DNA of 64,000 bases from Hyparrhenia diplandra. Its lineage: Eukaryota > Streptophyta > Magnoliopsida > Poales > Poaceae. Below, one piece after another: positions 12,215 through 24,345 of the stretch. Each line of letters starts with the position of its first letter. Within the stretch, counting starts at the first letter, position 1. The DNA lies in contig JADLZK010009304.1 in the NCBI GenBank assembly GCA_015847255.1, positions 1-64,000 of the forward strand. The letters are read 5' to 3'. Made by a program: the position numbers and the translations under genes. The notes beneath the pieces were generated by a model. That model worked only from the letters and a program-made list of their open reading frames with translations, was not told where the DNA came from and searched no databases.

Positions 12215-13665
12215 ATGGACAACGTAGTATCCTCGAAGCAGACCGTGGTTCTGTACCCTGCAGGCGGCGCCGGGCATGTCGGGCCGATGACGCAGCTCGC
12301 CAAGGTGTTCCTCCACCACGGCTACGACGTCACCATGGTGCTCCTGGAGCCGCCCATCAAGGCGATCGCCTCCGGCGCCGCCAGCTTCGTTGACAGCCTC
12401 GCAGCCTCCAACCCGTCCGTCACCTTCCACCTCCTCCCGCCAATCCCTCCCCCTGACTTCGCCGGCTCAACCAAGCACCCTTTCCTCCTCATGCTGGACC
12501 TGCTGGGCCAGTACAACGACAAGCTCGAGAGCTTCCTCCGCTCTATCCCGCGGGAGCGCCTGCACTCTCTTGTCATCGACATGTTCTGCACCGACGCCAT
12601 CGACGTGGCCGCAAAGGTGGGCGTCCCTGTCTACACGTTCTTCGCGGCGAGCACCGGAGCTCTTGCCGTCTTTACCCAGACGGCGGCGATGCTTGCCGGT
12701 CGGCAAACGGGCCTGAAGGAGCTTGGGGACACGCCCCTCGAGTTCCTTGGCGTCCCGCCGATGCCGGCATCCCATATCATCAAGGAGATGCTCGAGGACC
12801 CGGAGGACGAGCTGTGCAAGGCCATGGCGGATGTCTGGAAGCGCGACACGGACACCCGGGGCGTCCTGTGCAACACCTTCTACTCACTGGAGGGCCCGGC
12901 CCTGCAGGCGTTCACGGACCCGCTATGCGTCCCCGGCAAAGTGTTGCCTCCTGTTTACTCCATCGGACCGTTAATTGGCAAGGCCGGCACGGAGAGAGAG
13001 GAAGCGGCGGAGAGGCATGAGTGCCTCACCTGGCTCGACGCACAGCCAGAGCGCAGCGTCGTGTTCCTCTGCTGGGGAGCAAGGGCTTCCTATCCGAGGA
13101 GCAGCTCAAGGAGATCGCCGCTGGCCTAGAGAAGTCCGGGCAACGGTTCCTGTGGGTGGTGAGCGCGCCGGCCAGCGACCCGAAACGATTCTGGGAGCCA
13201 CGCCCGGAGCCGGAGCTTGACGCCCTCCTGCCGGAGGGGTTCCTGGAGCGGACCAGGGACCGCGGGCTCGTCATCAAGCCGTGGGTGCCGCAGGTGGACG
13301 TGCTCAACAACCCAGCTATTGGCGCGTTTGTCACCCACTGCGGGTGGAACTCGACGCTTGAGGCTATCGCAGCGGGGGTGCCGATGCTGTGCTGGCCACT
13401 GGGCGCAGAGCAGAAGATCAACAAGGTACTTATGACTGAGGCCATGGGCATCGGGCTGGAGCTGGAGGGATACAACACAGGTTTCATCAAGGCTGAGGAG
13501 ATAGAGACGAAGGTGAGGCTCGTGTTGGAGTCCGAGGAGGGGAGGGAGATTAGGACGCGAGCGGCAGAGCTGAAGAAAGAGGCACACGAGGCATTGGAGA
13601 ACGGGGGATCGTCACAGGCGGCATTTCTCCAATTCTTGTCAGATGTTAAGAATATTAGTGTGTAG
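12215..13665 (+). CDS. Family 1 UDP-glycosyltransferase (UGT88/706-like), one-base frameshift
   Basis: Transfers a sugar, probably glucose, from UDP-sugar to a small acceptor such as a flavonoid or other phenolic; cytosolic. Intronless. The N-terminal half carries the catalytic His (H21, in GGAGHVGP) and the partner Asp (D122). The C-terminal half carries the 44-residue PSPG sugar-donor box at 13282-13413, beginning WVPQ, containing THCGWNS and ending in Gln, which usually goes with UDP-glucose. The two halves are in different frames: the break is in the G-run at 13074-13077, in the segment FLCWG, where one G appears lost. With one base added the CDS is 1452 nt (483 residues), normal length. 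The ATG at 12215 was chosen because family proteins start just before the VVLYP strand. The acceptor cannot be told from sequence. Confidence 0.92.
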
Positions 13666-13996
13666 CTGACTAATCTTTAGCCACTGTTGGGTCTTTGTCC
13701 AGACTTTTCTTATTCCTCCTGTCGTGTACTCTTCCCTATTATCGAGATAATCATTTTGTGTCACTTCTCCAACAATTTGTGGTTTTGTTGTGAACTGCTC
13801 TTGAGGAGGAGGGAGCACCAGAAGTGTTTGTGAGATCAAGTTTGAACGATGTGGTCCAATACATACTCCAGTAACGTAAAGATTGTCCAGAAACTAAAAT
13901 ATGAAGTGGAGTCGATGATAAGGATATAATATAAGCTGATTAAAATAGTGAAAGTATCTTGTTCAACCGAAAGACGGGCTTGGCCCCAGAAGCCTA

Positions 13997-14235
13997 CTCC
14001 CTCCGTCTCACTGAGTTTGTCACCCTAGATTCCGTGCCATCTTATCTGACGCTTCGTCTTATTCAATTTTTTTGCATAAATATAATTTATTTTGTTACGA
14101 CTTATTTTACCAATGAATATACTTGAATATTGATTAATTCATTTTATGATTTGCATAAATATTTTGAATAAGCACAAATGGTCAAACATGAAGTTCAAAA
14201 GTCAAAAACGACGAACTCTATGGGGACGGAGGGAG
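13997..14235. mobile_element. Stowaway-type MITE
   Basis: 239 bp, starting CTCCCTCCGTCTCACTG and ending with GGGGACGGAGGGAG, with TA on each side (13995-13996 and 14236-14237). AT-rich interior, no coding capacity. It sits in the 3' flank of the UGT gene. Confidence 0.85.
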
Positions 14236-14790
14236 TAATGTGAAGCAGAAAGATACCTTCCACCGACCCTTCCAGGACGCAAGTGACAGAGGGATACCTC
14301 TACTAACTTTGACCTGCTCCAGTGGGGCATATAGCCCGTTGATAGAAGTGCTTATTTTTATGATCAAGGCCACAATGTTCCACAAAAAGAAACACATGGT
14401 TGCAGTCTTTCTTGCAGATCAAACAACAAAATGTGATTTACACAGGGGAAATTTATAGTAGTTCTTTTTATTTTTTGAAACATTTATATCTTCTGAATAG
14501 ACTCCAAACTATTCAATGTGTTCTGCTGCTTTTAGACAATGAATCTCCAGCAACAATCTTGATTTGAATGACATCTGGTTACTCAGATTTCACTCTACTT
14601 CTGTGCTGCTTTCTCCTCTTTTGAAAAACGGTGGTCAGGTATGTTCTCGAAAAAACATCTGATGCTTCAAACGTCACTAAGTCAGTGCCCTGTCTAACCA
14701 TAGTTTCATGATTGTAAAGAATAGTTATATGTCGCCTAATTGAATATTCCTTTTAGAAAACTTTCAACTCCATCTATGGACTAGTTATAT

Positions 14791-14879
14791 GTACCTTGTT
14801 GATCTTCTGCTCTGCGCCCAGTGGCCAGCACAACATCGGCACCCCCGCTGCGATGGCCTCAAGCATCGAGTTCCACCCG
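14791..14879 (-). pseudogene. UGT PSPG-box fragment, inverted
   Basis: Read on the minus strand this 89-bp piece encodes GWNSMLEAIAAGVP and then a CWPLGAEQKINK segment, the core of a PSPG box. At DNA level it is nearly identical to 13340-13429 of the UGT gene 1.4 kb away, but in opposite orientation. Similarity stops sharply at both ends. It is a relic of an inverted UGT duplication or a template-switch insertion and cannot be functional. Confidence 0.85.
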
Positions 14880-17800
14880 TCGCCGACCCGATGACCCCCA
14901 ACACAGCTTGCTCTCGTTGTTTCTCACGCGGGGCGAGCTAGCCCCCGACGGCGTGGTCACGATGAGGAGGAGCGAGAGCAGAGGCGGCGAAGCAGTGCGG
15001 CTGGCTTGTGTTGTGTGGCCGGCGAGCTAGGGATGCGAGCGGCGTGGGCCTGCTCACAAGCGCGCTTAGCCCACCCCGCAAAAAGGCCTGTTGCGCAGGT
15101 CTTCGCCACAATCGTCGAGTCCGCAGGCCGTGTTCTAGTTCTCGCCGGACAATCATCATGGGCAGGCCGCCGTGTGTGCTCACGTGATGATTGGATTAAG
15201 CAGAGCTCTGCCGGCTGCTGGGCCAAAGCTGATGAGGGGCGAATTTGGCCCGCCCAAAGCTGCTGCTGGTGGCCTTCGCGTGCCAACGAAAATCGCCAGT
15301 TACGGTGGGCCGTGCTAAAAAAAAGGAGGAAAAAAGAGCTCACAACCTCACGGTTCTCACGTTGTTTTTCTTTTCCTGATTTTCTGAAAAAACAATGAGT
15401 GTTTATTTCTCTTGTAGTCAGTCTGGGTAATACTGATATTTTTTTTTTCATGCATGTCACTGCAAACCTGAATCGGCTTTCCCTCCTTTATTATCTGAAT
15501 CCAGCCTATCTAACTCGACAAGTTTCCAAGTGACGATCTTCTCTAATTTATCTTGAAAAAAGGAGACCTTATATAGTAATCTCAAAACAACCGTATTCCC
15601 AAAGAATTTCTTTAGTACGTCACGCTAAACTAAACATGTTCACTGCGAATTTCGTTCATTGTAAAAAAAAAAAAAAAAAAAAAAATCAGAATAGGTTAAG
15701 AGTCGATAGATGAAAATCTCTACGGACGCAGAGTCCCCGAGATGCTGCTCGGCGTCAAGAGTGTCGGCCATTGCTAGCTGCCGGCTGGGGCACCCTCGCG
15801 CACGTACCGGCGGACCAATGTGTTTTTTACATGGCCTTCGTCACCAGCTCACTAGCTAGCGAGAGACATGTACACAGCACTAGCAAAAGCTTGGCAAGCA
15901 AGAGGCGGCAGCAGCAGTAGCAGCATAATTGAACGGCCACTCACACACGGACCGTATGTAGCTAGCTAGGATCGATTCGATTCTGTCCCCCTTTTTACTG
16001 GTCCCTATAAGTGCGGTAGATGTTCTCAGCTGTCGTGCTGCAACTCGCGATCGTAAGCACACTACTACGACACTAGAATCTCGATCGTGCACTTTTGAAT
16101 CTCTAGAAGGTAGGAGCATATTTTTTATTTTGTATATAATGCCGCCCATGTATGTATATATATACATCTTATTTTCACTGATCATTTCTCCCTCACTTGA
16201 TAGATATTTTTCGTTTGTGCGACCGTGACTTGATACATATTTCAGTAACGTCCCTTGACGATCAATAGTGGGGATACCATTTCGTGGCACAATGCCAAAT
16301 TGGGTAGATTCCTCTCCTATCAGTATCAGCTAAGTAGCAGCAGCACACAGTTGAATGCCCTATGCCCATACATGTATGTCCACCCTCCTCCACCGCTGGT
16401 ATCTCCGTGTAGAGATGCGCCTAGTCAAAGACCGCACTTTCACTACACCGAAGAATCTAATGATTGGATGCGTGACTGTCAATGCTCTTGCAAAAAGTGC
16501 CGTGACTTTTCGCTAACCTTCTCTGCCACCGTTTATAGCTCAAAAATGACATCACTTTGAATCCTTAATGTCAAACTTAGAGCCACTGGTGAGAGAGACC
16601 GGCATGCTCGGTTTTGCTAGATTCTCCAAAAGGTGGCACTGCTGGATCAAAGCATTAGCAGTGCCATGGAACAACCAATAATGCAAGTGGTCCAACTTGC
16701 GATGCCTGTCTTCGTTGTCGAGCGCAGTACTAGCTACTTGTACATTCAAGAACAGGTTTTTTTTTTTTTTTTTTAAGAACACGACTTTCACGCCTAAGAA
16801 CAGGGGTTTCCATGTAATGCTTTCCACTTCCCTAGCTAAACTACCTTTTGTAAACAGGCTTTATTAGGCCAAACATTGGGGGCGATTCTGATGCACACGT
16901 CCAGATACATTCTGAACCAAGGACACGACTCGGGTACTAGCTAGTAGTAGTGAGAGTTGGTACGACGCCATTGAACCGACCACACCACACTTTGGGTCTT
17001 CGGCAGGCTGCTGCTTGTTGCAGTGTCATGGTTATTCTCACAGGCTGCTCAGGACCACTTGGACGGTGGGCGGGCGCCGGCCAGCTGCCTGAATGCCTGT
17101 TGCGGCACAGGGGCAACATGGCTGCCCACTTCCGCGCGGCAGCTGGGGCCAACAGGATTCGGCCGGCAAGACCGGCTGACGAACGATTGTGGCCAAGGAT
17201 CGATCGAGCCTGTGCTGAGACCTGTGTGTGCTCGTCGTCCGTCCGGTAGAGAGGCCGGGTGCCGGCCGGCCAGGCCATGCATGCCGTCCGTCTCGGCTTG
17301 TCGCCTGCGGCCCCGCGCATGCATGCAGCATGTCGTGTATGTACATGCAGGCATGCAGTGCAGTCATAGAAGCGCCAACAACGGCCTGCTGTATAGTAGA
17401 ACTTTATTTTGGCGCTTTCTACGGTGAGGCGGCCGTGGAACGGCCGGTTTTTGGACCGTTTGACGCATGCGGCGCGCGGCAGCGAGCGAGCCAGCGACTA
17501 CCCTGAAACCTCCAAAGCCGGAGCGGACACGCCACCCTACGGCAAAACCGATGTCCACGAGCAGACGACGTTTGGATCGGATCATCGGGTCCAACCGTCC
17601 AACCACGGCCATCCCCACTGCAGTCTGCAGATCGATCCCATCTGGTAACTTTATTTTGTCGCGCGCCGCCGTCCGCTCGCTGGGCGCTGGCGGGACCTTG
17701 GGGCGGCAGTGCGCGAAGCGACAAGGCCCGGTGTAGGAATCGAAGGAGCGCACACACACACGTACACTTCCTGGTGTGTGTGACACTGACGCACCGCACA

Positions 17801-20080
17801 CACTCTGGCCAGTAGTGCCGCTAGCTTACCACAACCTGCAAGACGCACATCCTCGCCCCTGGCGCAGCTAGCTAGCTAGCGCACGTATACGATCCGATCC
17901 CTAGCTAATGCGTGATTACCTCACACTCACACAACCGATCTGTGTCTTGATCTTCATTATTTGTGCTAGCTAAGCTAGTAGAGGCTAGTAGCTATAGCTT
18001 GTTAATGTATGCTGTGTGCTCATCATATATGTGGCATGATTGATGGCTGCCAAATCGTTGTCTAGTCTAGCTCGGCTTGCGCAAGCATGTCGGTATATTC
18101 CGTGCCTATGTGCGGAACGAAGTGGGCTGCCAATACATCCATGCATAATATCATCAGGATGATCGGAGTGGACTGTGGTGTCATGGTGTGCGTATGTCTT
18201 TTGACTGGTTTTCGATCTTGGGATGGAACTCGCTACCAGCTCGGTGCTGGCGAAAAGGGTAGCACCAACGGGCGGGGTGGTGTCAAAGGAAGGGAAAGAA
18301 AGCGCAGATCTTGCAAATTAGTGCATGTAGCTACCTCTATATCTCCTAGTTGCAGGACCAGGGAACAATCAAGTTGATCCTCCATCATCGTCAATCCATC
18401 GACATGATGGAGATGTGCGTGTCAAACGTCGATTGCATGCATTGCTATCGTCAGTCGAGAAAAAATTAGTACTCCATATACTAGAATAGTACGTGTCGTT
18501 CTAGATGCATGATTAATTAGTGGCGGAATATGCTAATAATTTGACGACCTCATAGCGCAGTTTAGGGATCGATCTATATGATGTGTATATATCTGTGGGT
18601 GCCAAGTGTACATCCAGTTGGCCGCCACAAGGTCGTTGCAAGTGGTATATATATATATACGTACGTACACTAGTCGATGAAGACAAGCAATGCATACGTG
18701 CAAAAAATTGACAGTGGGCCAGGATTGATCGAGATGCATTTGTATAATACACACAGTTAACCACAAGAGTTTCACCTAATCACAAAACTACAAAGCACAA
18801 AACGTTCACTACTGGAGAGAAACTCCACAGCGAATAAGAACACCAAAGATGCGGTTGATCTATCTACTTTTGATCGGAAAAGTCCAGCTGCGCGCGTGGC
18901 TATATTCAAACTGACGCATTCGTATATTACTTAGAAAAACCTCGACCTGTGGGTAAAGACCGCCACACGATATTGCACGAAGAAGAAACATCTCATGACA
19001 ATGAAACTCGATCGGCTGTCATGGACATGCCAATGCAAGAGTCATATGCCTGGGCTGTGGCGATGCATCTCAACATAGTCGACAATGAAAGTAATTAATC
19101 TAGGCATGTTTAAATTTGCGCTAAGGAGGAGTCGACTCAGTAACTATGGTGCTACTTGTGTGACTGCACAGTCACATCCATACTCGGTGTCACTATCAAA
19201 GAAGAGAGGAAGAAGGAGAGTAAGAAGTAGCAAGCCCTCCTTGCATTGTATGCTACACCAGCCACTGCCAGCAGATCATAAATGCCCAGATAGACTTGTC
19301 TATCACTGTTGGATAGGGTCTCTGCTTGGTTATTAATCCTCTACCCAACATAGATAGGATGATTCTCATTTGTCGTGTTAGTGCCTTTAACCCAACAATA
19401 ACATTTATTTCTAATTTTTAATATATTTTATTTATCATTGTTTTTAAATAATGTTACTATCTACTATTTAAATAATATAGATGATACTCACGAGGTTAAT
19501 AAGCAACTATGTGTGGTTGAATTTATTTATCACAAAAAATGTTAGTAGTAATTAACGTCACAACACCCTCATCATACAGTACGTCTTTTTTTAAAAAAAA
19601 AAAAATGAGAGTGATATGCAGATTCGATCTTTTACTTGTTAGTAGTTGGAGATCCAAGAAATGAAAAGTCAACACCATGAAAAATGTAACGGTGTAGGTC
19701 GAGCCGTGCTATTTGTTTGAGCCAACTTGCTATATATTGTATTACATTACTAAATATAAGGTCATAAAGAACAAAGAAAAACTACATCACGTAACATGTG
19801 TGCAATATAGGACTGCCCTTTAATTTTATGAATACCCCAATATAAGCGTTTATAGAAAGACACTATGCCTACCTATGCTCAGCTGTAGCAATTTGTCACG
19901 TTAGAGACGTATATATATACTGCTCTTCTTGGCATTATGCGGTTATGCACTGCTGGAAGCTATATCATCTTATATCTTACATATATGGAGTTAGGAATAG
20001 GAACTAGAACTACTACCATTTGCAATGAACATGCATGGGGCTTATTAAATTTTTAGATAAGGGAACAGAAATTCCAGCCT
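14880..20080. other. Long intergenic stretch, no gene recognised
   Basis: Mixed-composition spacer. Open frames up to 167 aa occur around 14957-15460 and 16937-17801, but they overlap on both strands in GC-rich segments and resemble nothing known. Poly(A)/poly(T) runs at about 15662-15684 and 16759-16773 may be remnants of retroposon tails. Short GATC- and TAGC-rich segments near 17850-18000 are low complexity. Confidence 0.4.
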
Positions 20081-20094
20081 CTACCATGGGGCTT

Positions 20095-20379
20095 TTTTTT
20101 TTTTTGAGATTACACAGTACAACGCAGACGCTCAACACGCACGCACACTCACCCCTATGAACACGCGCACATAAACCCTACCCCTATGAGCACCTTCAAG
20201 GACTGAGCCGGCAAATCTTGAAGTTCGGTCACCACGGGCGCCTCCATTATCGACGGGACGTCGCCTACCACTTAATGTGCATTGTAGGGAAAATCCTGAA
20301 ATAAATCCGGGATAAAGTGTCACACCCAGGATTTGAACCCCCAACCAATGGCCTTTACCATTGCTTGTGAGCCCCTTGA
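20095..20379 (-). mobile_element. SINE retroposon, minus strand
   Basis: Flanked by a perfect 14-bp TSD, CTACCATGGGGCTT (20081-20094 and 20380-20393). On the minus strand it starts with a tRNA-derived head carrying a pol III A-box-like TGGTAAAGGCC and a B box GGTTCAAATCC, and ends in an A-run (T-run at about 20093-20105). Length about 285 bp. The body (GAGCACCTTCAAGG, GGCGCCTCC, AATCCTGAAATAAATCC) looks like a widespread grass SINE family. Mobilised by LINE machinery; non-coding. Confidence 0.88.
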
Positions 20380-20393
20380 CTACCATGGGGCTT

Positions 20394-22503
20394 ATTCATA
20401 TGAGACGTGTTTATTTGTTGTTTATAAAGAGTCCAAAAGAAAAGTTAGCAGTGGCGTCATTTGTTCAACGTGCGCGCTTCGACCGTCGTTAATTAGCCGA
20501 TTACTTTTAGTCATCTGCCCCTCCACCGTCCAAACTGAATCTAGCCTGGCGTCTCTCTTTGCATATAGTGCAATGTGTCACTTGGAGAAACGTACTCCCA
20601 TGCATGCATCAGCATCACGATCGATCGTTTCTCTGGTTCACAACAAAAGGAAAAAAGGAGGAGTTTACACATCGCACGGCATACGCTTTTTCCCCCTCCA
20701 CTTCGTCTATTTCTGATTTGCCTATAGATGGAGTGACCAATAATGCATCAATATTTTATGGGTTCCGGGCCGGACCGAGATCGATCTCTCATTGATTCTC
20801 CTCTTCGTGATGCGCACAACAAATGATCATGAGTGCTGATACTCTTCCCCGGCACGGCCCCGCGCGCCATCATAGCATTGCGAACAAGTAGCCGGAGACG
20901 GAGCAAATGGCAAGGCGGAGTGGCCGGAACCGGGGAAAAAGCCACGGATTTCGCGATCCGGCGGGCGATCGACCGGTCGCCGAGATGGAGTGAGCAGAGG
21001 TTGAACAGCATGATTGCTGTGATCGACGAAACCATGGCAAAAGCGTCATCGCTTTCCCCGCCTATTTGGGGCTCAGGTCACCTATCTTAGCTCCTCCCAC
21101 TTTGGGCGGTAAGGAATCCATATCCCTGAGGAGATTCCTTTCCAGCGCACACCGTTTAAACAAATTATATAAGAAGTTTTAACTTCTATATATTTCTAAA
21201 TATATCGAGATATACTACTGTATCTATTATAAACATAATATCTCTTATCTAGCTCTTATTACACCTAAAAAAAATAAAACGTCATTGCCGATGATACCGA
21301 GTCTCCATCTTTTTTTTTTTTTTTTTAAAAAAATAAGAGATTTGTTATATCCCAGGTGATAGACATAGAACATCACGTATATATTGAGAAAATATCACAG
21401 TAAAAACTCGCAGAACATCGATTCTATACTACGCGAACATTATGGCACATTGGCACATGGACACAAGTACAAATACAAATCAACAAGTTATATTTTTTAC
21501 TATAGAAGAACAAATGACAATTTCTATCTATATAAGCACAATCACAGATAACAAATAGACAATGTTTTACTATGGAAGGACAATAGACAATGGCAAACTA
21601 TATAAGCACAAACACAGAGAGAACAAGCCATAATGTTTGTGTAGTATAATAGGGATGTCCTATATATGATGTTTTATGTGATGTTCGCTAATAATATATA
21701 TATATATGTGAAGTTCTGTGTCCGTCGCCTGGTTTTTGCCTTTTTTAGGAAAAGTGAAAAAAAAAATAAATTAGGAGGCAACGAGTTTTGTTTCAAACAG
21801 ACAATTAGACTGAATATTATGCATGGCTTCAAACAGACAATTAGACTGAATATTATTACTAACTAGTTTTGTTTCTGTTGTTTTCATACAATAATGTAAG
21901 TCCAGCAAATATATCGATGCATATGCAGTGCAGCAAGTAAGATGAAAAGTATGATAGCCAGGACGACCCTGACAATTAGTGGAAGTTAATATTTGGTGGG
22001 CAACTTGTCCATGATGAGAAACATGATGTTGATGCCCACGCAGGAATCAGTATATTCCCTGGGTCTTTGTCATATTTTCTGCTGGCATCATATATGGAGT
22101 ACATGTTAGTCAGAACTATGGCTGGCTTTGGTATTTAAAACTCCAAAGCATTCAGCACCACCTGCCTACCTGGGTACAATACTCCAAAGCTGTGTATAGA
22201 ATGCCACTAGTGGGACACGTCACACGTAATCTCCTTTTAAACTAATGGTCGATCGGTGTCGCTTCTGCAAACGAACACTTAAATCCACATTCGCAAGCAC
22301 ACCGCACCCTTCCAATCGGACCAGTTATATATTCCCTCGTATATCTGAATATATTACACCCGCAAGTTTATAAGATTTTTTTGTTGTTTATCGGTATCTT
22401 ACCGCTCTCATAAATTGCGAGATTGCACTGTCTTATTACTTATACATTCAAGAGCAACCCCAGCAGGGACCAACAGCTATTTCTTAGAACTATGTGTGGC
22501 AAC
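20394..22503. other. Intergenic, no gene recognised
   Basis: A GC-richer patch near 20820-21090 has a 95-aa minus-strand frame that matches no family I can name. The rest is AT-rich with TA microsatellite patches (about 21696-21710). A 20-bp word containing AAACAGACAATTAGACTGAA occurs twice (about 21796 and 21833). Confidence 0.35.
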
Positions 22504-22670
22504 ACATATACCCTAAATCTCAATTATAAACTCTAATCTTAACTCTGAACTCTAAACACTAAACATAACTCTAAACCTTAAACACTAAACCCTAAACCCT
22601 AAACCGTAAACTCTAAATCATAAAGCCTAAAATCTAGACCCCAAACCCTAAACACTAAACACTAACAACA
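22504..22670. repeat. Interstitial telomere-like repeat tract
   Basis: About 165 bp made of degenerate CCCTAAA-type heptamers (ACCCTAA, ACACTAA, ACTCTAA, ATCCTAA variants), with a perfect doublet of AAACCCTAAACCC. This is the Arabidopsis-type plant telomere unit in internal position. Such tracts arise from double-strand-break repair by telomerase or by local slippage. Confidence 0.8.
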
Positions 22671-23272
22671 GAGTAGGACCCTGCTGTCATAGAGACAAGA
22701 ATGATATATGTGCTACAACACATAGTTGTGGGAATGATTTTTTGCAGCAGGGACATCCAGATCAAGGCCTCTATTTTTTTTTGTACTCTCCCTACTTTGG
22801 GGGGCTTGTTTACAAATTACACTCCAATATAAGCACCTAAATTTAGCTCCCAAATTTCTTCCGGTAGAGAATTGTATATAGACAGGGCTTGTCATTGCCT
22901 TTTTCTTCTTTATTACGTTTCTTCCTCCTACAGGGACCAAGAATGTCGTCTCGGTATATGGATCCAATGTGCCCTGAGGTAAGCAATGGTTGGCTTTAGT
23001 ATCTATTGGTGGGAAAGTATTACACCTCAATATGAATGGTAGTTCTCCTTTCAAAGTTCATAGCTTATTATTAATTCTACGATTGTATATAAAACCAATA
23101 TTTTGCTGAGCTCTAGGTTGTAGAAAAGCTCTTTTTTTTTTTCAAAGTTTCCATCTCCCTGCTTGGTTACTCTAATCTACCCAAATAGCACAAGGATAAA
23201 ACACCCTACACACTAGAACCCCACAATTGAATGTCCTCCATCCTCAACCTAGTGTAATATACTAATATATAG
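22671..23272. other. Intergenic, nothing seen
   Basis: AT-rich spacer; the only notable frame is a 113-aa minus-strand ORF at 22713-23054 without recognisable homology. Confidence 0.4.
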
Positions 23273-23275
23273 TAA

Positions 23276-24342
23276 TGGACTGTTTGGAATGACTCCAACT
23301 CTACCTGAACTACTCCGCTCCAAAACTCTAGATGTGGCTAGCTTTGTGTAGACTTACGCACAGCTATCAAATTGAGAGGTGTCTCCAGAAATAGCGTACA
23401 ACAAACGTCCAATGACATGTGGGTCCACTAACAGTCTCAAATTCTCCACCCCGAGCAACAGCGGTGAGATCCCGGCGCCGCTAGCGGACCGTGCTGCCAC
23501 CCACGTACCGCATGTACTGCACCGATCGACGAGGACTCCTGCAATGCACCGACAATGATCTTGTTGCATCGGATCGAGCGCCACCGGCCGAGTTAGGGAC
23601 CCAAAACAGGGGCACCCTTGATGGAGAGATGTGGTAGCGGCGGCTCGGTGGCGAGAGATGTAGATGGGCGTGAGGACATTAGGGCGGCTCAATGGCGGAG
23701 CCGGAGGTGGGCATGAGGATATCTGCGGGGCGACTCGGGCGGGCGAAGACGAAGGTGGGCGCAAGGACATCGGTGGTGTCTCAGAGACCGAGGTCCAAGC
23801 GCCAGAACGACTTGTCTCCGCAGTCGGACATTAATGGGCTAGGTTGTCGCGGTCCACTACCTGAACCCATCCTCACCGTCCAAAGTCGGAGACACATGGG
23901 GACCTCCATGAGTGGCGCTAGGACCTCGTCGCAGCCATAGGCCATCAGAGTGGGGACCACCGGGTCCACCGTGAACCGGGCGGGTTCATGCTTGGGCCCA
24001 AAGCATAGGGCAACGAGGACCACGGGGTCGTGGAGGGGAGGCGCCGGTGTGAGGACTCTTGCATGTAGGAGAGAGGGTTGCGGCCTCGTGGGTGAGAGGA
24101 AGAGCATCAAATATAATGATTGAAACGTTATTTGTGTGTAACGAGTGGCATTTGTGGGTAGTTACCCATCAACTCCACATCTTGGTTTTGTATTCAAGTG
24201 GTTTCAGAGCAGCAAAAGAGATGCTCTGAAACTCCACCCCTATTTGCACTACAACTCCATGGAGTTCTAGAATTAAGGTGTTTAGCTAGAAAAATTGCTG
24301 AAGTTGCTGGAGTTCGGCTATAGAGCCATGCCAAACACCCCC
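23276..24342. mobile_element. PIF/Harbinger-like element, non-autonomous (putative)
   Basis: Imperfect inverted ends (left TGGACTGTTTGGAATGACTC; right complement of GAGCCATGCCAAACACCCC) are bordered by the trinucleotide TAA on each side (23273-23275 and 24343-24345). A TTA/TAA duplication with GG..TGTTTGG ends is typical of PIF/Harbinger and Tourist elements. The 1.07-kb interior is GC-rich in the middle with no readable transposase. Confidence 0.5.
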
Positions 24343-24345
24343 TAA

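Noticed and set aside
20748..21035. 95-aa minus-strand frame as a gene fragment
   Set aside because: I could not match it to a family; no splice-consistent neighbours.
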